Counted from the first letter of the stretch, positions 20,882-34,250 are shown. The stretch is DNA of 64,000 nucleotides from Sipunculus nudus (GCA_026874595.1 CM049309.1:67502926-67566925); one strand, 5' to 3'. The notes: a model not told the origin generated them from the letters alone. Numbers and translations are program-made.

Positions 20882-21634
20882 AACATTGTATACCAAACAC
20901 CAACACTGACACGAAAGGGCCGAAAATAACAAGAAAGGAGATAGATGTAGAAATATATTCGCACAATTTTAAAACATTTCCATCTATAGAGCTTGTTTGA
21001 AATTTTTTTGTGGTTATGATGTTACATATTGTCAAGCCACTTACTAGAGCGCATACCTCCACCAAGGCAAAATATATCCTACTGTATACACTCCTTTACC
21101 AGGATTCACACCAAAATGAAAGGATGTCTTCCGTTGCCCATTCCCCATCCCCTCCACAAAGTTCATCTAAATGTGTTTTGTTTAATCCAGATAACAGTCA
21201 AGCAAACCGACAGAAACAAAACAGACAGACCGGTGATAAAAATAACGTCCTTGCGGAGGAAAACTTGTTATAATGGCAAAACGGTTAATTACATATAGTA
21301 AAAGTGATGGTTAGAAAACAAAAATCTTCTAGGAGTTAGAGAACTGTTGAAGATTCTGGTCGCCCACACGTAGATTTGGGAGGCAGTATAAGCTGGCGAG
21401 GCTGTAGTGCGAATCTATATATGAATCTTTATACACTTGAATTGAGTTAGACCACGTGACATGGTGAACCAAAATAAGCGCCGTAACGATTTTTGCAAAA
21501 ATTCGCTCAAAAATATAAAAACGAGAAGCCAACATGAGTGGCTTATAATTTAGCTTATTTACCTTCTCCGTGTAGTCATAGAGACCATTACCTGAAACAA
21601 TAACACACACACACACGGGACCGAAAACAATAAA

Positions 21635-21770
21635 GCAGGCGTTGAGTCAAGCATTGGGGGATTAAAAGATGACACAGAAGGCGTGTACTATGTCGTTTTA
21701 TAGCAGGCGTTGAGTCATGCATTGGGGGATTAAAAGATGACACAGAAGGCGTGTACTATGTCGTTTTATA
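21635..21770. repeat. Exact 68-bp tandem duplication
   Basis: 21635-21702 and 21703-21770 differ at a single position (TCAAGC versus TCATGC). A recent duplication in non-coding DNA. Confidence 0.93.
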
Positions 21771-22400
21771 GAAAGTATTATCGAGAAGACTTGGCATTGG
21801 TTTCCATAGGACCACATGCTTGAAAAGATTAATGACGATTTGGATCAATAGCCCTTGCCCCTTGGTGACCAACATGGGCTTAGGGGCTCGTGATCAATAT
21901 GTCATGGGAATCTGACGCACATGATCAACAGGTATGACAGGCATAAGAAGCCAGCTCTGGAAAGGAAGCGCTGTCGAGGGGACCGTCACAACAAGATAAA
22001 CACATGTATATTATATGAGGGGAACAAATCGATCTCATCCGCGAATACAGGAAAACTGTATATAATTCACTATTTAACACACTTGACTTGTTTTCCTGTT
22101 GCGTGTCGTGTTGACTACTGGTATAAATCATTTACCGTTACATTTAGTGTCGTTTTATACAGGTCACCCTGACACTGCGTGCTGCTACCCCGTAAGTAAT
22201 GTGAATGAAATTATTTTTTTTTTTATAAACTTAATGTATAAGACTTAAATTTATACATAATGGTCACGAAATAAACGCTAAAGCTTATAAACAACTTAAT
22301 GGCAACTGCGCTAGTAAAGGTAGCATTATATTGTGAATCCAAAATCAGTCCGAGGAACAACGATGTCGCCGAAAGTATCTCCTTCAAAAAGAGAGGCCTA

Positions 22401-22740
22401 AGGCCAAAAAAAAAATAAAAGGTATGGTTCTCAGGCACCACCCGCATAAATTTTAAACCCCTGCATCAAAAATTTTTAATTTGATTTTCAATAGAAACTT
22501 TCCAATTTTCTGCTGCCGCTCCGACATTTCTTTCAAGAAGATAAAACCATACAATTTCCTTTGTTTTGTAGTGTTTTTACTTGTTTATCAAAATAAAACT
22601 GTTATTTTCATGCTTTTCCCTTATCATTTGACATTTTAATCGAAACATACCAAAAAAATATAAAATAAAAAAAGCGCCCGCCCGCAATGATTTCTGAAAA
22701 AAAGTGCCTGAGAACCATGCCTTTTTTTTTATTTTGGCCT
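22401..22740. repeat. Inverted repeat pair (~38-bp arms)
   Basis: The left arm at 22401-22438 (AGGCC, A-run, then GGTATGGTTCTCAGGCACC) is the inverted match of 22704-22740 (GTGCCTGAGAACCATGCC, T-run, GGCCT). The spacer is ~265 bp. Possible MITE or foldback. Confidence 0.6.
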
Positions 22741-23159
22741 AACATTAAATCTGAAAAAGAAGAACCAGAGCAGAAGACGCTCTGGTACTCTGCTTGAAGG
22801 AGGCCGACAAAGACTTTGATTTCACCACCAGCTAATCCATTATGGTTCTGAAGCGCTGAGGAGGGATTCGGTGAGGTCATCCGTGGTTATTGTCTATCAG
22901 TCTATAGCTAAATATCCCTGGTACTCAAAAAGTTAAAAAAAAAGAGATCTGCAATCGCGGAGCAATCGCAAGGGAAGCGATCGCCGGTCACTACTTTGAA
23001 AATTAGGTCAAGATAAAAAATAATTATTTTGACTATAATGGGACTCTACTACTCTGACCAAGTAAAATTCTGGAAATATGGTCCACACATGTGCAGAAGG
23101 TGTAAAATGAAAATTCTCGTCGCTGTTTTAGGAGATTAACACTATTAAATGGCCTTAGA

Positions 23160-23182
23160 CCCCCCCCCCCCCCCCCCCCCCC
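23160..23182. repeat. Poly(C) tract, 23 bases
   Basis: Uninterrupted C-run next to a foldback element. Confidence 0.95.
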
Positions 23183-23201
23183 ACCATATGCTCCCCACGC
23201 T

Positions 23202-23595
23202 GCGGTTATACACTGCAGTCGTCCAAGACATCCTTTCGTATAACCGCTGCTTTTTATTGTACGATTCTCTGGGCAGGAACACCAGCTAATGAGAGCGTGG
23301 TATCAAAGTGTGCATCCATCTATATTTTTTAATCACGTGACACCCGCTCTCGTTGGACTGATAACAACCTATTTGCCATAGGACCAAGAATCAGACCAAC
23401 GAGAGCCTGTGTCCCGGTGTAATCAAATAAACGAGAGCGGGTGTCACATGTTCAAAATTTTGACTGGCAATACCATGCACGCACTCATTGGTCTGATTAC
23501 AATTCTTTGCTCTGTGCCCACGCACCCTGTTACCTTGTTATACAAAGCAATGGTTTTACGAAAGGATGTCTGGGACGACTGCAGTGTATAATCGC
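23202..23595. mobile_element. Foldback/MITE-like inverted repeat (~394 bp)
   Basis: The ends are GCGGTTATACACTGCAGTCG and CGACTGCAGTGTATAATCGC. Inverted similarity continues through CATCCTTTCGTA and the GACACCCGCTCTCGTT / AACGAGAGCGGGTGTC blocks, so nearly the whole element can fold on itself. No transposase. No clear target duplication. Confidence 0.65.
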
Positions 23596-24801
23596 TACGT
23601 GAGATACTATACCATCCCACCTCCCCCTAACCCCACCCTAACCCCCCAAAAAATCAGGATCAAAATATCGAAATAATACTCTTAAAAAACTGAAGGTTGT
23701 AAGCTATGTAATTGAAACCGAATACTAGGGGCCTATATATTATATTGTCCGAAATCAAACTAGACTGCTGTGTTCCCATATTGGAAGCATTTTACCATGC
23801 AATAATTCAACTTAGTTTATAGTAAAAAAAAAAGATCTTATTTAGGATATATCCTGAAAATACTTATAGAAATAAGTATAAGGTGTTGTTGTATAAATTG
23901 ACATAGCATGCCATCTCATGCATAACCAGGTTGCATCTGAAGTCATTTTTACTTCTTGTGAGTGAGCAGCACTTGGGTTATGTATAAAAAGACTTTAACA
24001 TCCCATTTTAATTTTTTTTACTTTAAATACTACTTTGTAAAATGTCATCATGGTCACGAAAACTCTAGTCTGGGTCGGGAAGTATAATATACATATACCT
24101 ATCGAGTGTCCTAATAAAAATGGCAATTCTTTTCTGCGCCAGTCGGGCTATCTCGACCTGTTTCAATTGAGTCTCCACGCCAACTAAGCAGGGCTATAAA
24201 TACTGAAGTAAATCTGTAATTATATTTATTTTTAAACTGCTGTTCATTTTATAGTATACATCATAAAACCGTTGCCCTTCGAATGAATTTAAATTAAGGG
24301 CTATAGTTTTAGGCTTATTATAACGTTTCAGAGAGCATATGCCGGCCCGGTATTGTTGTCTCGCTTTTCCCGATCACAGCACCGGTCTATTGTGGAAACG
24401 ACACCCAGCACGTGGGCGCCACAATTGACAACGCGGGAGAGTCAACAAACCTGAGTTGTCGTCTGCTCGCGTGGGGAGGACTCAAAGCGGTAAATATCAG
24501 TGTCAGAGCGTTGATAGGCCCTTGTATTGCCAGATCTATACTGCAAAGCTGTACCTGTAACTTTAAGACGGTCAATGGAATCTAAGGAATAACATACGGT
24601 GTCCTGGTATGGTGTAACGTCTGCACGCCTTGACTTGGGTTGACTGTTGCTGCATATATATTAACCGCGGTAAGTACTGCAGACCTATGTTGTGCTTTAA
24701 AATAATATGCGGATGATCGCGTGGTATAAGTACATCAACTATTTTACGTTTCATAACGTGGATATAAAACCTCCCTGTGTGTGTGTGTGGCAGAGAACGA
24801 G

Positions 24802-24803
<2 letters not shown>

Positions 24804-24856
<53 letters not shown>
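24804..24856. repeat. (GA)n microsatellite
   Basis: About 25 GA dinucleotides. Ser/Leu-rich and Glu/Arg-rich ORFs over it are artefacts. Confidence 0.95.
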
Positions 24857-24859
<3 letters not shown>

Positions 24860-25644
24860 CTCATTATGATTGGGAACATCATTTTCTCTCAATAACTGAG
24901 TCATAACATTAATTAACATGTGCCGAGGACACTCTAATGACACCTGAGTAATAACACCGCACATGTTTCACTGTTGTATAGTTTAAGGGAGGATAGGGGC
25001 AAGGGGTACATATATGAGACCGCGTTGAATTAATTAAATGTCATGTAAAGTGTGTTTATAAGTATTTAAATGCATGATCACATATTTTTCTCTCTTTCTC
25101 GCACACATATATACACATACATTACACACACTGCCTCTCTCTCTTTTACTCATACACCCACATCTATACACACTGACTCGTGTAAATGAAAATGTACTCA
25201 TGTTGAGCGCTGCAAACCCTTTAGACAAAAGAATTGATGGGCTGGTTATATATGTGGTAAGCCTCTTCACTCGCCTGTGACGCTGTAATACTCCTACATA
25301 TACTAATACCTCAGGTGCATATCGGATCACAATATGGGACGCTCAGGTCATTCCTACACAGCATTCTCAAGTATGTAGGTGCGAACTCGGGGAACGGTTT
25401 GTTTGGCTATAATGCAGGTCGTTGTGGGTCAGGGCGTTCCCGTGTTTGGAGAATCAAATAGGCTTGCATGTCACAATCACTCAAGGCCAGTTGCATGTTT
25501 TACCGAGATTCATAAGGGAATATCTCTGGTTGTCAAAGAAAGGCCGGAAACCGACAATTTACCAATACACAACAAATCATGACAATTTGCTGACGTCACA
25601 AGATATAATTTTTTACTGAAGTGGACTGAAGTTTCACACTCACT

Positions 25645-25648
<4 letters not shown>

Positions 25649-25700
<52 letters not shown>

Positions 25701-25725
25701 ATTCACACACACACACACACATATA
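25649..25725. repeat. (CT)n then (CA)n compound microsatellite
   Basis: CT run to about 25700 with one TTCT interruption, then ATTCACACACAC and ATATAT. Confidence 0.93.
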
Positions 25726-26054
25726 TATGCTGACAACTTTTTAAGTTTTTTTTTAAACTATATCATTGTCCCATAGATAAATAGTTCAATGCGCATGACA
25801 GCTTGAACGTTGCCGGATCACAATGGCACGCCTGTGATCACTCCTGATATATCGGAAAGCATTTTGGTGAAAGGTGTTATGTATATTGGATAAGTTTACG
25901 CCACAATGAAATGGGTCCTGCAATTTAACATCATTTTTGTCAATCAAATTCGAACGAACGCCATACCTATATCTGTCATTTTATAGTTGATTAAAACATC
26001 AAAAATAAAAGGAAAAGAGCGTGGTGAACTATAAAGGTGGTCTGTAAAGGTGCA

Positions 26055-26758
26055 CGTCCCATATACGCTCCCGAGGCAGCGGAAATCTTGCGCTTCTAAA
26101 GAAGCAACTGATTTTCACACTGCCAGCTTTGACCGTTTATGATATATTTAGACACCGACACCAGATGGCGGTTCGTTGTCCACTGAAATAAACGTGCGTA
26201 TGATGTGACAAGCAGCCAATCAGATGCCAATAAACAAACACTCGACAGGCATCCTGGCTCCGCCCATTGCTGCGCTACAAGCGCCGCTTGATGAGTTTCC
26301 GGTCGAATTTAAATTACTCCCTCTGCATTCTCGCATCATCGACCGTTTCGATTATGACATTATGACTGTGATAGCGTAGCCATGTATCTGTTGTCTGCAG
26401 AACTGAAACCAGCCAGCGAGGTGTGCACGCAGCCTTTGTTGTTACGTTTCGTTTGAATTACAGCTCACCGGCCGAGCATCCACAAACCACGTCAGGGGCA
26501 ATTCTCTCTGAGCCTGTGGCCTGTTCAGACGGTTACGCTGGGGGATGAGCTGTCACTCAAAAAGAAATGAATATGATTGGCTCCGTGTATTCCTCGCTTG
26601 GCTTTGTCTTCCAGCACAAGGTCTCATCTGATTGGACAAAAATACAGTGCTCCCGTCTGGTGTTGCAATTCAGGATACGAGGTCATAACAAACAACGCCT
26701 TACGATATAGGTAGTAGCCGTATAGGTAAAGCGCTGTGTAAAGAGCGTACGTCCCATA
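26055..26758. other. 9-bp target-site duplication CGTCCCATA around MITE copy B
   Basis: CGTCCCATA at 26055-26063 and 26750-26758 flanks the element exactly (10 bp if the terminal A is assigned to the flank). Confidence 0.92.
26064..26749. mobile_element. MULE-like MITE, copy B (686 bp)
   Basis: Collinear with copy A at 12231-12929 and nearly identical. Differences are a ~19-base deletion after GGCCGAGCATCC, a 6-base ACACCG-type insertion near 26157, and scattered substitutions. Same TACGCTC...GAGCGTA ends and same orientation as copy A. Its clean 9-bp duplication in unique DNA fixes the element boundaries. Confidence 0.88.
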
Positions 26759-27116
26759 GTGCAATCAATATACATTGTAAATGCATGTATTATGCATATA
26801 CCTGCGTTGTCAGGTCTTCGATAATTTAACCGTGCAGGTTTTCAAAACCCAGCGTATTGCATGTTTGCATAGAGAAAATTAAAATCTAATCATTATTCAG
26901 GGTATTTAAAGATGTATTTTGAAAGGTGAGGTTTCCATGTGTGGGTCGCTTTCGCGCAATGTATTATTTATTGCATACATACAGCCATACACTATATATT
27001 AAACACGCGTGCCTCCATGCCTCTCTCAGGACTGAAAACGACTATATATTTGCCTACCCGGTGGTTCTCTAATTAATTAAATTTAATGCTCAACACCATG
27101 TGGAATGTACCTGTTA

Positions 27117-27120
<4 letters not shown>

Positions 27121-27169
<49 letters not shown>
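27121..27169. repeat. (AT)n microsatellite
   Basis: About 24 AT dinucleotides. Confidence 0.95.
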
Positions 27170-27172
<3 letters not shown>

Positions 27173-27531
27173 TTGAATTTATACGATAAAAAGGCCGGAC
27201 ATCCCCTTAAAATTGGTTTACAGTAATTTAATAAGTATACAATAAAATTATTATGGGGAACCTTTGGCGTGAGGGATATAATAAAATAAATATAAGCCCC
27301 GAAGTTTAAAATCCCGCATTTTCGGTCTCAGGTGTTTTTTTTTTCAATTAAGTGTTTGAACATCATTCCATATATAGGCCTCTATGTATATATATATATA
27401 AGGAATAAAACGAGTGTAAGTATTGTGTTTATTATTAGTTTCTTACCGTTGTACGGCACTCTTCATAACGGTATATATATATGATTCGAGGGGGCTGTAC
27501 ATTGAACATCTGGTTGTTCACTGAAGCGTGT

Positions 27532-27839
27532 TTGTGCTTAATACCTGTACAACGTTCCTAATCTGGATTACTCTTTGTGTTGAGTTTACGTAAGAGGAAT
27601 TTGTTGGCGTGTCTTCAACTTGTTACAAGTTCATTGCGTTGGTTAAGCGTGGCCAGGTTTTGTTTACATATAATGAAATATTTCTCCCAATGGCACAGGT
27701 TACATCAGTTAGTTTCTGGGGAATGTGCTTTGGCTTTTCTGAGTATTCTGAGAAGCCAACAAATTCCTCTTACGTATAAACTCAACACAAAGAGTAATTA
27801 ATCCAGATTAGGCATGTTGTACAGGGGTATTTAGCACAA
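27532..27839. mobile_element. Hairpin element with ~77-85-bp inverted arms
   Basis: The left arm at 27532-27608 (TTGTGCTTAATACCTGTACA through TTACGTAAGAGGAATTTGTT) is repeated inverted at 27755-27839 with small indels. A ~145-bp loop lies between. A MITE or foldback; an ORF spanning it (27577-27801) simply reads through the arms. Confidence 0.75.
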
Positions 27840-27936
27840 TCGTTTGATTTCTTACACATAATATATATTTATACGCTCTGGTTATACCATCGAACACTTT
27901 TCCATCACTGCATTGCAAACAGCCTATAGAGAGAAC

Positions 27937-27938
<2 letters not shown>

Positions 27939-28004
<66 letters not shown>
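27939..28004. repeat. (AT)n microsatellite
   Basis: About 33 AT dinucleotides; the Ile/Tyr-rich ORF across it is an artefact. Confidence 0.95.
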
Positions 28005-28006
<2 letters not shown>

Positions 28007-29351
28007 AGGCGTTTGTGCTTGAGTTCTGTTGCAACGGGGAATTAACTCAACCCAATACATGTTTAAGTCAAATGACTCTTTATTGTAGTATAAGATTCAG
28101 CGATAGCACGTCTGATCCAGAGCGTGGCAACTTCCTAAGTGAGCCAAAGTAGCCGACCTGTCCACTAATTTATGTGTAGCATATGTGTGTATATATGTAT
28201 AGCAACATCATGCAGTGTATGCTCTATAGGAGAAATGTATATGTATACTTTCATTTGAAAAGAACATATTTAGGGGTTAAAATGTATATAGGACAACTAT
28301 ATGTTTATTGTATCTGTATGTTGTACATGTTTATTATATCTGAATTGCATATGGTTTATTAAGTATACAAAATAATCAGGTAAATATGACAAGTAAACAT
28401 TGAAAGAAAGTTGTTTATAAATAAAAGTGTCAACCATTTCTTCTTCATGAAAAATTCTTTTGGTCTAGGCCAACTGATCATGTTTGATATGTTCTCGGGA
28501 AAATATGAATGTATATAATATATTAAAATATTACCTGGATATCAAAGTTTCTGACTTTAATGAACATGCATCCTACGTACTCTTAATGAATTCACCGAAT
28601 TTAAACCCTTCAAATTTATTATTTTGACTTTTTTGGACTTCCCGAACTGGGTGTATACTGGCGTGTATACAATGGTCGCTTCACAGATTCAGTTTCTATA
28701 TAGCCAATGCTTATCCCGTCATCTCGGGTGTGTGTGCAGAGCAAATACGACTACGATGATTGGATCTATATGCCTATGTCTATTTTGAAGGATTAAGTGT
28801 GGGATATCTCGAGAGCCCGCGCGCATATGTTAACTCCAATAAACAGAATTATGTCCAAATGTGGAATGATCATGAACCCGATCTATTTAATAATTTTCTT
28901 AATTGTGTGAGCAAGCATGAAAACCAGTTTCGCATGTTCATAAATATTTTGATGTATATCTAAGTTTGAGCTGCATGCTCGTCCACGATAACACACGCAC
29001 ACATGCACTCGCCAACAGAAACACAGCTACCTACATATAAATGGAATGATCTCGGATACATTCTGTGTCACACTTTGTTGAGTGTATACATGGTAACCAG
29101 ATGTTTTTGGTCTTCGCTGGACTGGAATTATGATTTTCAGGCTGATGCAATAGACTTATGTCTGTATAAATACAGGCTCAATGACCTCTCTGTTCCCAAT
29201 AAACAATATGGTATTTTATTGCTTGCATGTGTTTACAGACCTATATAGCAAACATGTATTCTGAATGGGGGGGGGGGGCAATGTTTAATAAAAGGGAGGA
29301 CTCCAGACGGATCACCTTTAGCGGGTGCTGAATCATGTTTAGTTGTATATA

Positions 29352-30425
29352 CAGTCGAACCCACTTTGTGTCATATTGGTTAATAGAAAATCCCGTTTAA
29401 TGTCACATAAATCCAAAATCCCCAACCATTTGCTACATAATAAATGGTTAACCTGACCGTTTAATATCATGGAATATTGTCATAATCCCGTTTATAATCA
29501 TGCTTGGAACCCTTGGCAGTGATACCAGTTCGGAGTTAATATCACATCAAACGCCGACACGGCGATCAACGAGGCCAAGAGCCTGTAATCGATCAGGCGT
29601 TTCAGATGATCACATCTCCCACCTGTATGCGGCAGACAAGTGTAGTGATGCGTGCGGGTCACTCCCCGTCACTTAGCTAATTAACGTCTTTAGATACCAC
29701 GGTAATCTTGATCATTGTGTTTCTTCTTACGTTAACAAGGGCGATGTTTGCGATATCATGTCAAACATAATGAACGCCACGGTGACATTTCATCCAGATG
29801 ATAGGAAGCACGAGTTGTTTAATCGTTTCTTACGACTGGAAATCCCCTTTAAGGATCCACAAAAAGCTTGAGGTTTTGTGAGCATTGGAGGAGATACCCG
29901 GTCCAAAACCTACATCGCCGCGAAACTTAAGAATGTTGACAATTGCATGACGATGCCCGCTCCCCGAATAGTCCTATCATAAAGATGATCATTGAAGTTT
30001 GAATCACTAATAAGACATCCGGAAAATAAGGCGCAATAGTCGGGAAAGAATTATCAAATAAAATAGTTTGTCTACGTATAAAATTATAACTGTGCCGTAT
30101 ATTTCGAGATATTTGACCTCATGACCCAGACGATACGTCTCTTTCTGTTGGCAAGTCGGATTGTGGTCAGTTAATGCGGCATGCGACACAAAACTTACAG
30201 GAAATAAGGTGCGCATAAACATAATTTGATATGCTGTTGTGCAATAAGAATATTCATAAACGTTTTGGTTCCTTTTTATTGATGATTTTTTAATATCATT
30301 TGAGACCTAACGCTTCTTCTATGACTCAAAAGGACATCGATGTTGAAGCCCGCATAATATCACATCCCGGTTATTATCATATTTTAAGCATGCACCACCG
30401 ACATGACAATAAGCGGGCTTGACTG
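29352..30425. mobile_element. pogo/Tc1-mariner-type non-autonomous element (1074 bp)
   Basis: Left end CAGTCGAACCCACTTTGTGT; right end on the minus strand CAGTCAAGCCCGCTTATTGT, with the inverted similarity continuing through TGTCAT. TA dinucleotides at 29350-29351 and 30426-30427 are the expected duplication for this superfamily. Internal copies of TTTAATATCAT / AATATCACATCCCGGTTATT show further subterminal symmetry. No intact DDE transposase frame is seen, so it is either an internally deleted derivative or carries unrelated DNA. Confidence 0.75.
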
Positions 30426-31171
30426 TATAGCATATTAGTATTTGTTCCCTTACAGCATATTACTATCCCCAAACACGTATTATAACAACATCACTTCATA
30501 TAGTTTTAAACTTTGTGTAGATTGGGTACCATTTAAATATACGCGTATCTCTAAATCATTAAAGTTACATGGGAAGCGTGCATGAAGGGCCATCCGTCCG
30601 TGGTTTCAGCACATTAGTCAATTTAATGTATATATTGCCGAATCATGCACCCGTGATACGGTTAACTGATTTACCTTTATATATCGAACATGCTGAACCC
30701 GAGTGTAAGTCCTGAGCGAATATGTGTTATACTTTCTTTCGTATTTTCCAGTATACGCAATAAAAGACAAAAGAATGTTCAATATATAAAATAAACTGAG
30801 ACTCTTAAATCATTTTTGATAATTATGTAGCGAATGAAAATAGTAGTCGTCTGATAAAACTGGGACAAATTCTGTCGCATGAAAGCAAAACAGATGTTTG
30901 TATACTCTTAATTTGCTGTTGCAGTTCGACATGTTAGCATTCAAAAAGTTAAACTATAATTCAATTGGAAACGGTTAAACGGTTTATTGTTTTAACATAT
31001 TTTTTCATAGTTTTTATACCTTTTCAGGGATTAATTCTTTTTATACTTTTTTCCCTAAAATTATCATCTTCGGGTGGTGAGTATAAGCTCTTTAGCTGAA
31101 CCAACTGTATATACTGCATGAATGTAGTAGACTTGCACTTTTTCATAACAGTGTCATTTAATTAGTGGTGA

Positions 31172-32013
31172 TTTTTAGCTCAGCTGACTGAAGGTCGTCT
31201 GAGCTATAGCGATCACTCTTTGTCCGTCGTCGGTCCTATAACACGGCACAAATCGTAACCGTAAGACCTAGAAACTTCTTACTGTACATCCACGGAGGTC
31301 AGTGAAAAATCTCCTTTGAAATTAGAAATTAAGTCTTTATTATCCATATCCTCCGAGCGAACGGGCTCGTAATTACCCCCAAGAATAATTATAAATTTGT
31401 TCTAAAGCTCCAGTATCTGAATAACTAATGCATTGATCACCATGAATCTTTGCATGCATATTGATCATGGAGTGTTTCATCAGTTCCTACGGACTGGTCG
31501 TGCCACCTGTATTTTTGCTAATTTTTAAGCATTTTTTTATTCTATTTCTGAGACCTTCAAATGTGTTGATAGGACAGAAACCGTAACCGTTAAACCTAGA
31601 AATTTCTAACTTTACATGCAGGGAGGTCCTAGGCAGATCTCCCTGGAAACGTGAAATAAGGTCATGTTGAGCTATATTTTGCAAATAAGCGGAGAATACA
31701 TCTGATTTTTAAGCACTTGGTAAGTCAGATGGAGCGAAAATTTTATCCATTTGGCCTTGAATGCTCATACATGACCGTAAGGGAGGTCCATAAAAATCTC
31801 CTTGGGAACCAGTAATGTTCCTGTAACCAAGTTTGTGCATTGCAAGCTGTGTGAAAGAATAACACACTGTTAGTCAGATTGGTATAAATGATAGCAGCTG
31901 CATGTAATGTCAGTGCAACTTATACCCGAGGTTTTAAGCACTGTGGGAGTAATTTTACCAATTGTGCAAGGCTCCTTGAATTCAACAGAGCGTCATGGCC
32001 TGTGGGCCACTTG
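31172..32013 (+). mobile_element. Helentron/pearl-like element, family 1, copy 2
   Basis: Begins TTTTTAGCTCAGCTGACTGA with the paired segment TCGTCTGAGCTATAG, then a short GTCCGTCGTC tract. Ends with GAGCGTCATGGCCTGTGGGC, CACTTG, then T. The core holds one to two tandem units with the family marks ACCGTAAGACCTAGAAACTT, GATCATGGAGTGTTTCATCA and GTGCCACCTGTATTTTTGC. No ORF of note. Confidence 0.72.
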
Positions 32014-33430
32014 TTTTCTGCTATCTCACCAATGTTTTACAAAAATGACTCTATTTGCCATTGATTTATATATATATATTTTTTAATACCTTTTTCAGAC
32101 AATTTTATAATCTTTTCTTGTAAAATTTTATACCTTTTTTCCATGAAATGCAGAGAGGCGGCACTGAGATGGGCACATATATATCGTAATCACGTAACGG
32201 CCTTAGTCCTGCCCCCTGTTGATTACAGAACTGAAACAGGTCGATTTAAGGAGACGATCATTATCCATGAATGGTCATCTGTGAATTGACTACTAACAGA
32301 ACAGTTTTGATTTGCACGTTGCTGCGAGCCATAATCGATCGAAATGGCCGCCATCGTTACAAGAGTACATATTGTTTTAAACACGTGGCGGTCCTTGGCA
32401 TATGCATTCTGAGATAATAACTAGCTTCCTCTTCTGTGTGTTGTCATGGCATTAAGAAAGCCATTCGGATGATCGATATATAGAGGCTGACGATTTTGTC
32501 CTCGAGCTTTGTTGGGTGTTCAGGTAGACAGTCAGAAGAACCTACCTGTATTGATCATGTACAGGAAGAGAACTCAGAACACGTGGTATATTCCCAAGCA
32601 CGTTGCTTATATTACAACGGAAGCGCGTACATCCCTCGGAAATAAGGATGTTTGAGTGAGGGATACAAACGGGAGTACGTTTTAGCCTGGTCGAGCAATA
32701 GTTCATTACAGGTATCAGGTATTTGATTTTATTTATAAATAAGCAGTAAGGGTGAGAAAATAAAAGACCTGGTCCTTTAGATTATGTTCTGGGCGAATGA
32801 TGAGCAGCTCAGGATGAGGAGTTACATATAGAAGCAGCGGAATAAAAGGGGCTTTATGTAAAACAAATACAGACACAGCATATGAATATAGCGAGAAATT
32901 CTTGGCAAGTCAATCTGATTGAAGCTATAAATGCAAGTCTTTTTACCGCCGTATATAAATATGCTGTCAGTATGCATTCATTCTCTGTATTTATATGGTG
33001 ACTGGCCCACAGTTTCTTCCACACAGGGCTTGTTGGGTTTGCTATTTCGAAAATAAGATCGACATATGATTCTGTAAGTGCTTTAAAAGGAAGTCAACGA
33101 TTCTGCCGACCCATTAGACTTTCACGACACTTGGGGTCGTTACTTGTCAAACCTTTGGAAATCACCCGTTTAGTGTGTGTGTTTTTTTAATATTATAAAA
33201 GTAATAATGACCAGTTTTTTCACTTGAAATTTGATTATTATCTCTCAATGCTAGCGCAGAATAATTCCTTCAATCTTTGCCATAATATGCCTCCCACCCA
33301 AGCTATTCTTGCCTTCAGTGGATTTTTACTATATTGGTCTTCGATGGAAAGCTCTGGTTTCGATTTTTGCCCTGTATATTCATGTACAAGAACCCGCAAG
33401 AACCGTTTTTTTTCTAAGAATGTAATGTGT

Positions 33431-33745
33431 AATTATGGAGCGTAATGGATAGGGCGCTGGACTTCTGACCGCAAGGTTGTGGGTTCGCGTCCCGTTCTGA
33501 CAGCCGCTAAGACTCTAGACAAATTCTGTACCACAAGGGTGCGCTCTCTCGACCCAGGAGTGAACGGGTACAGGTCATAAGAGGAAGGCAAATGTAAAAC
33601 GAAAAACCTTCTGGCGCCTGATATGGCTGCTTTGGTTGTATGCTCCTCAGGGAGGCGAGAAAACTACAAGAATGAACCATCCCGAAAGACCAGGAACGCA
33701 AAGTGTAAAGTCGGATGAGACTGACATTGTCGGTGATATCACACT
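33431..33745 (+). mobile_element. tRNA-Arg(TCT)-derived SINE
   Basis: The head from about 33431 reads AATGGATAGGGCGCTGGACT, then TCTGACC and GGTTGTGGGTTCGCGTCCCG. This follows tRNA-Arg(TCT) (AATGGATAGCGCATTGGACT, TCT anticodon, GGTTGTGGGTTCGAATCCC from memory) with A and B boxes in place. A ~240-bp unrelated body follows and ends near an A-run at about 33746. The acceptor stem cannot close, so it is a SINE rather than a tRNA gene. The B box at about 33480-33491 is one substitution from consensus. Confidence 0.75.
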
Positions 33746-34250
33746 AAAAAAACCCCACATTTACCTTTGTAATTAAATTAACTGATCAGTCACCATGTTG
33801 TAATGCACCATGCCACATGTAGATAAACAATTCATTATACCTGCCTGACCTGCTTGTCATACGTGTACATTAAATTACCATTTGAAAGTGTCAAGCGGGT
33901 AAATGAACAAGGGGCCATATAAATTTACCAATATTGATTAAATGTATTAAAATAACAACGGATGGCATTAACGTATAGTCATAGCAGAGCAAACAAAGAA
34001 GAAGTATAAATTTAATTCATGAATCCAGTACAGAAAACTTACCTTTTTTAGTGTCTAGATTAAAATATCTTGATTATTTACTGCAAAATATTTCTTGTGA
34101 TAAAGATTAACTAATCAATTTCTGTTTGTGTATATCCATATAACTAGGTAACGGAGTCGATGGTTATTTCAGACACCCTTTGTTAGTGGAACAAAATACA
34201 ACCATTTTGATTCTCGTCAGAGCCATTACTAATTATATATAAATAATATT

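Noticed and set aside
27913-28152. ORFs through AT, GA and CT microsatellites here and elsewhere
   Set aside because: Ile/Tyr, Glu/Arg or Ser/Leu runs are direct translations of dinucleotide repeats.
33431-33500. A tRNA-Arg(TCT) gene
   Set aside because: The 5' and 3' acceptor strands do not pair and a long non-tRNA body follows; a SINE fits better.
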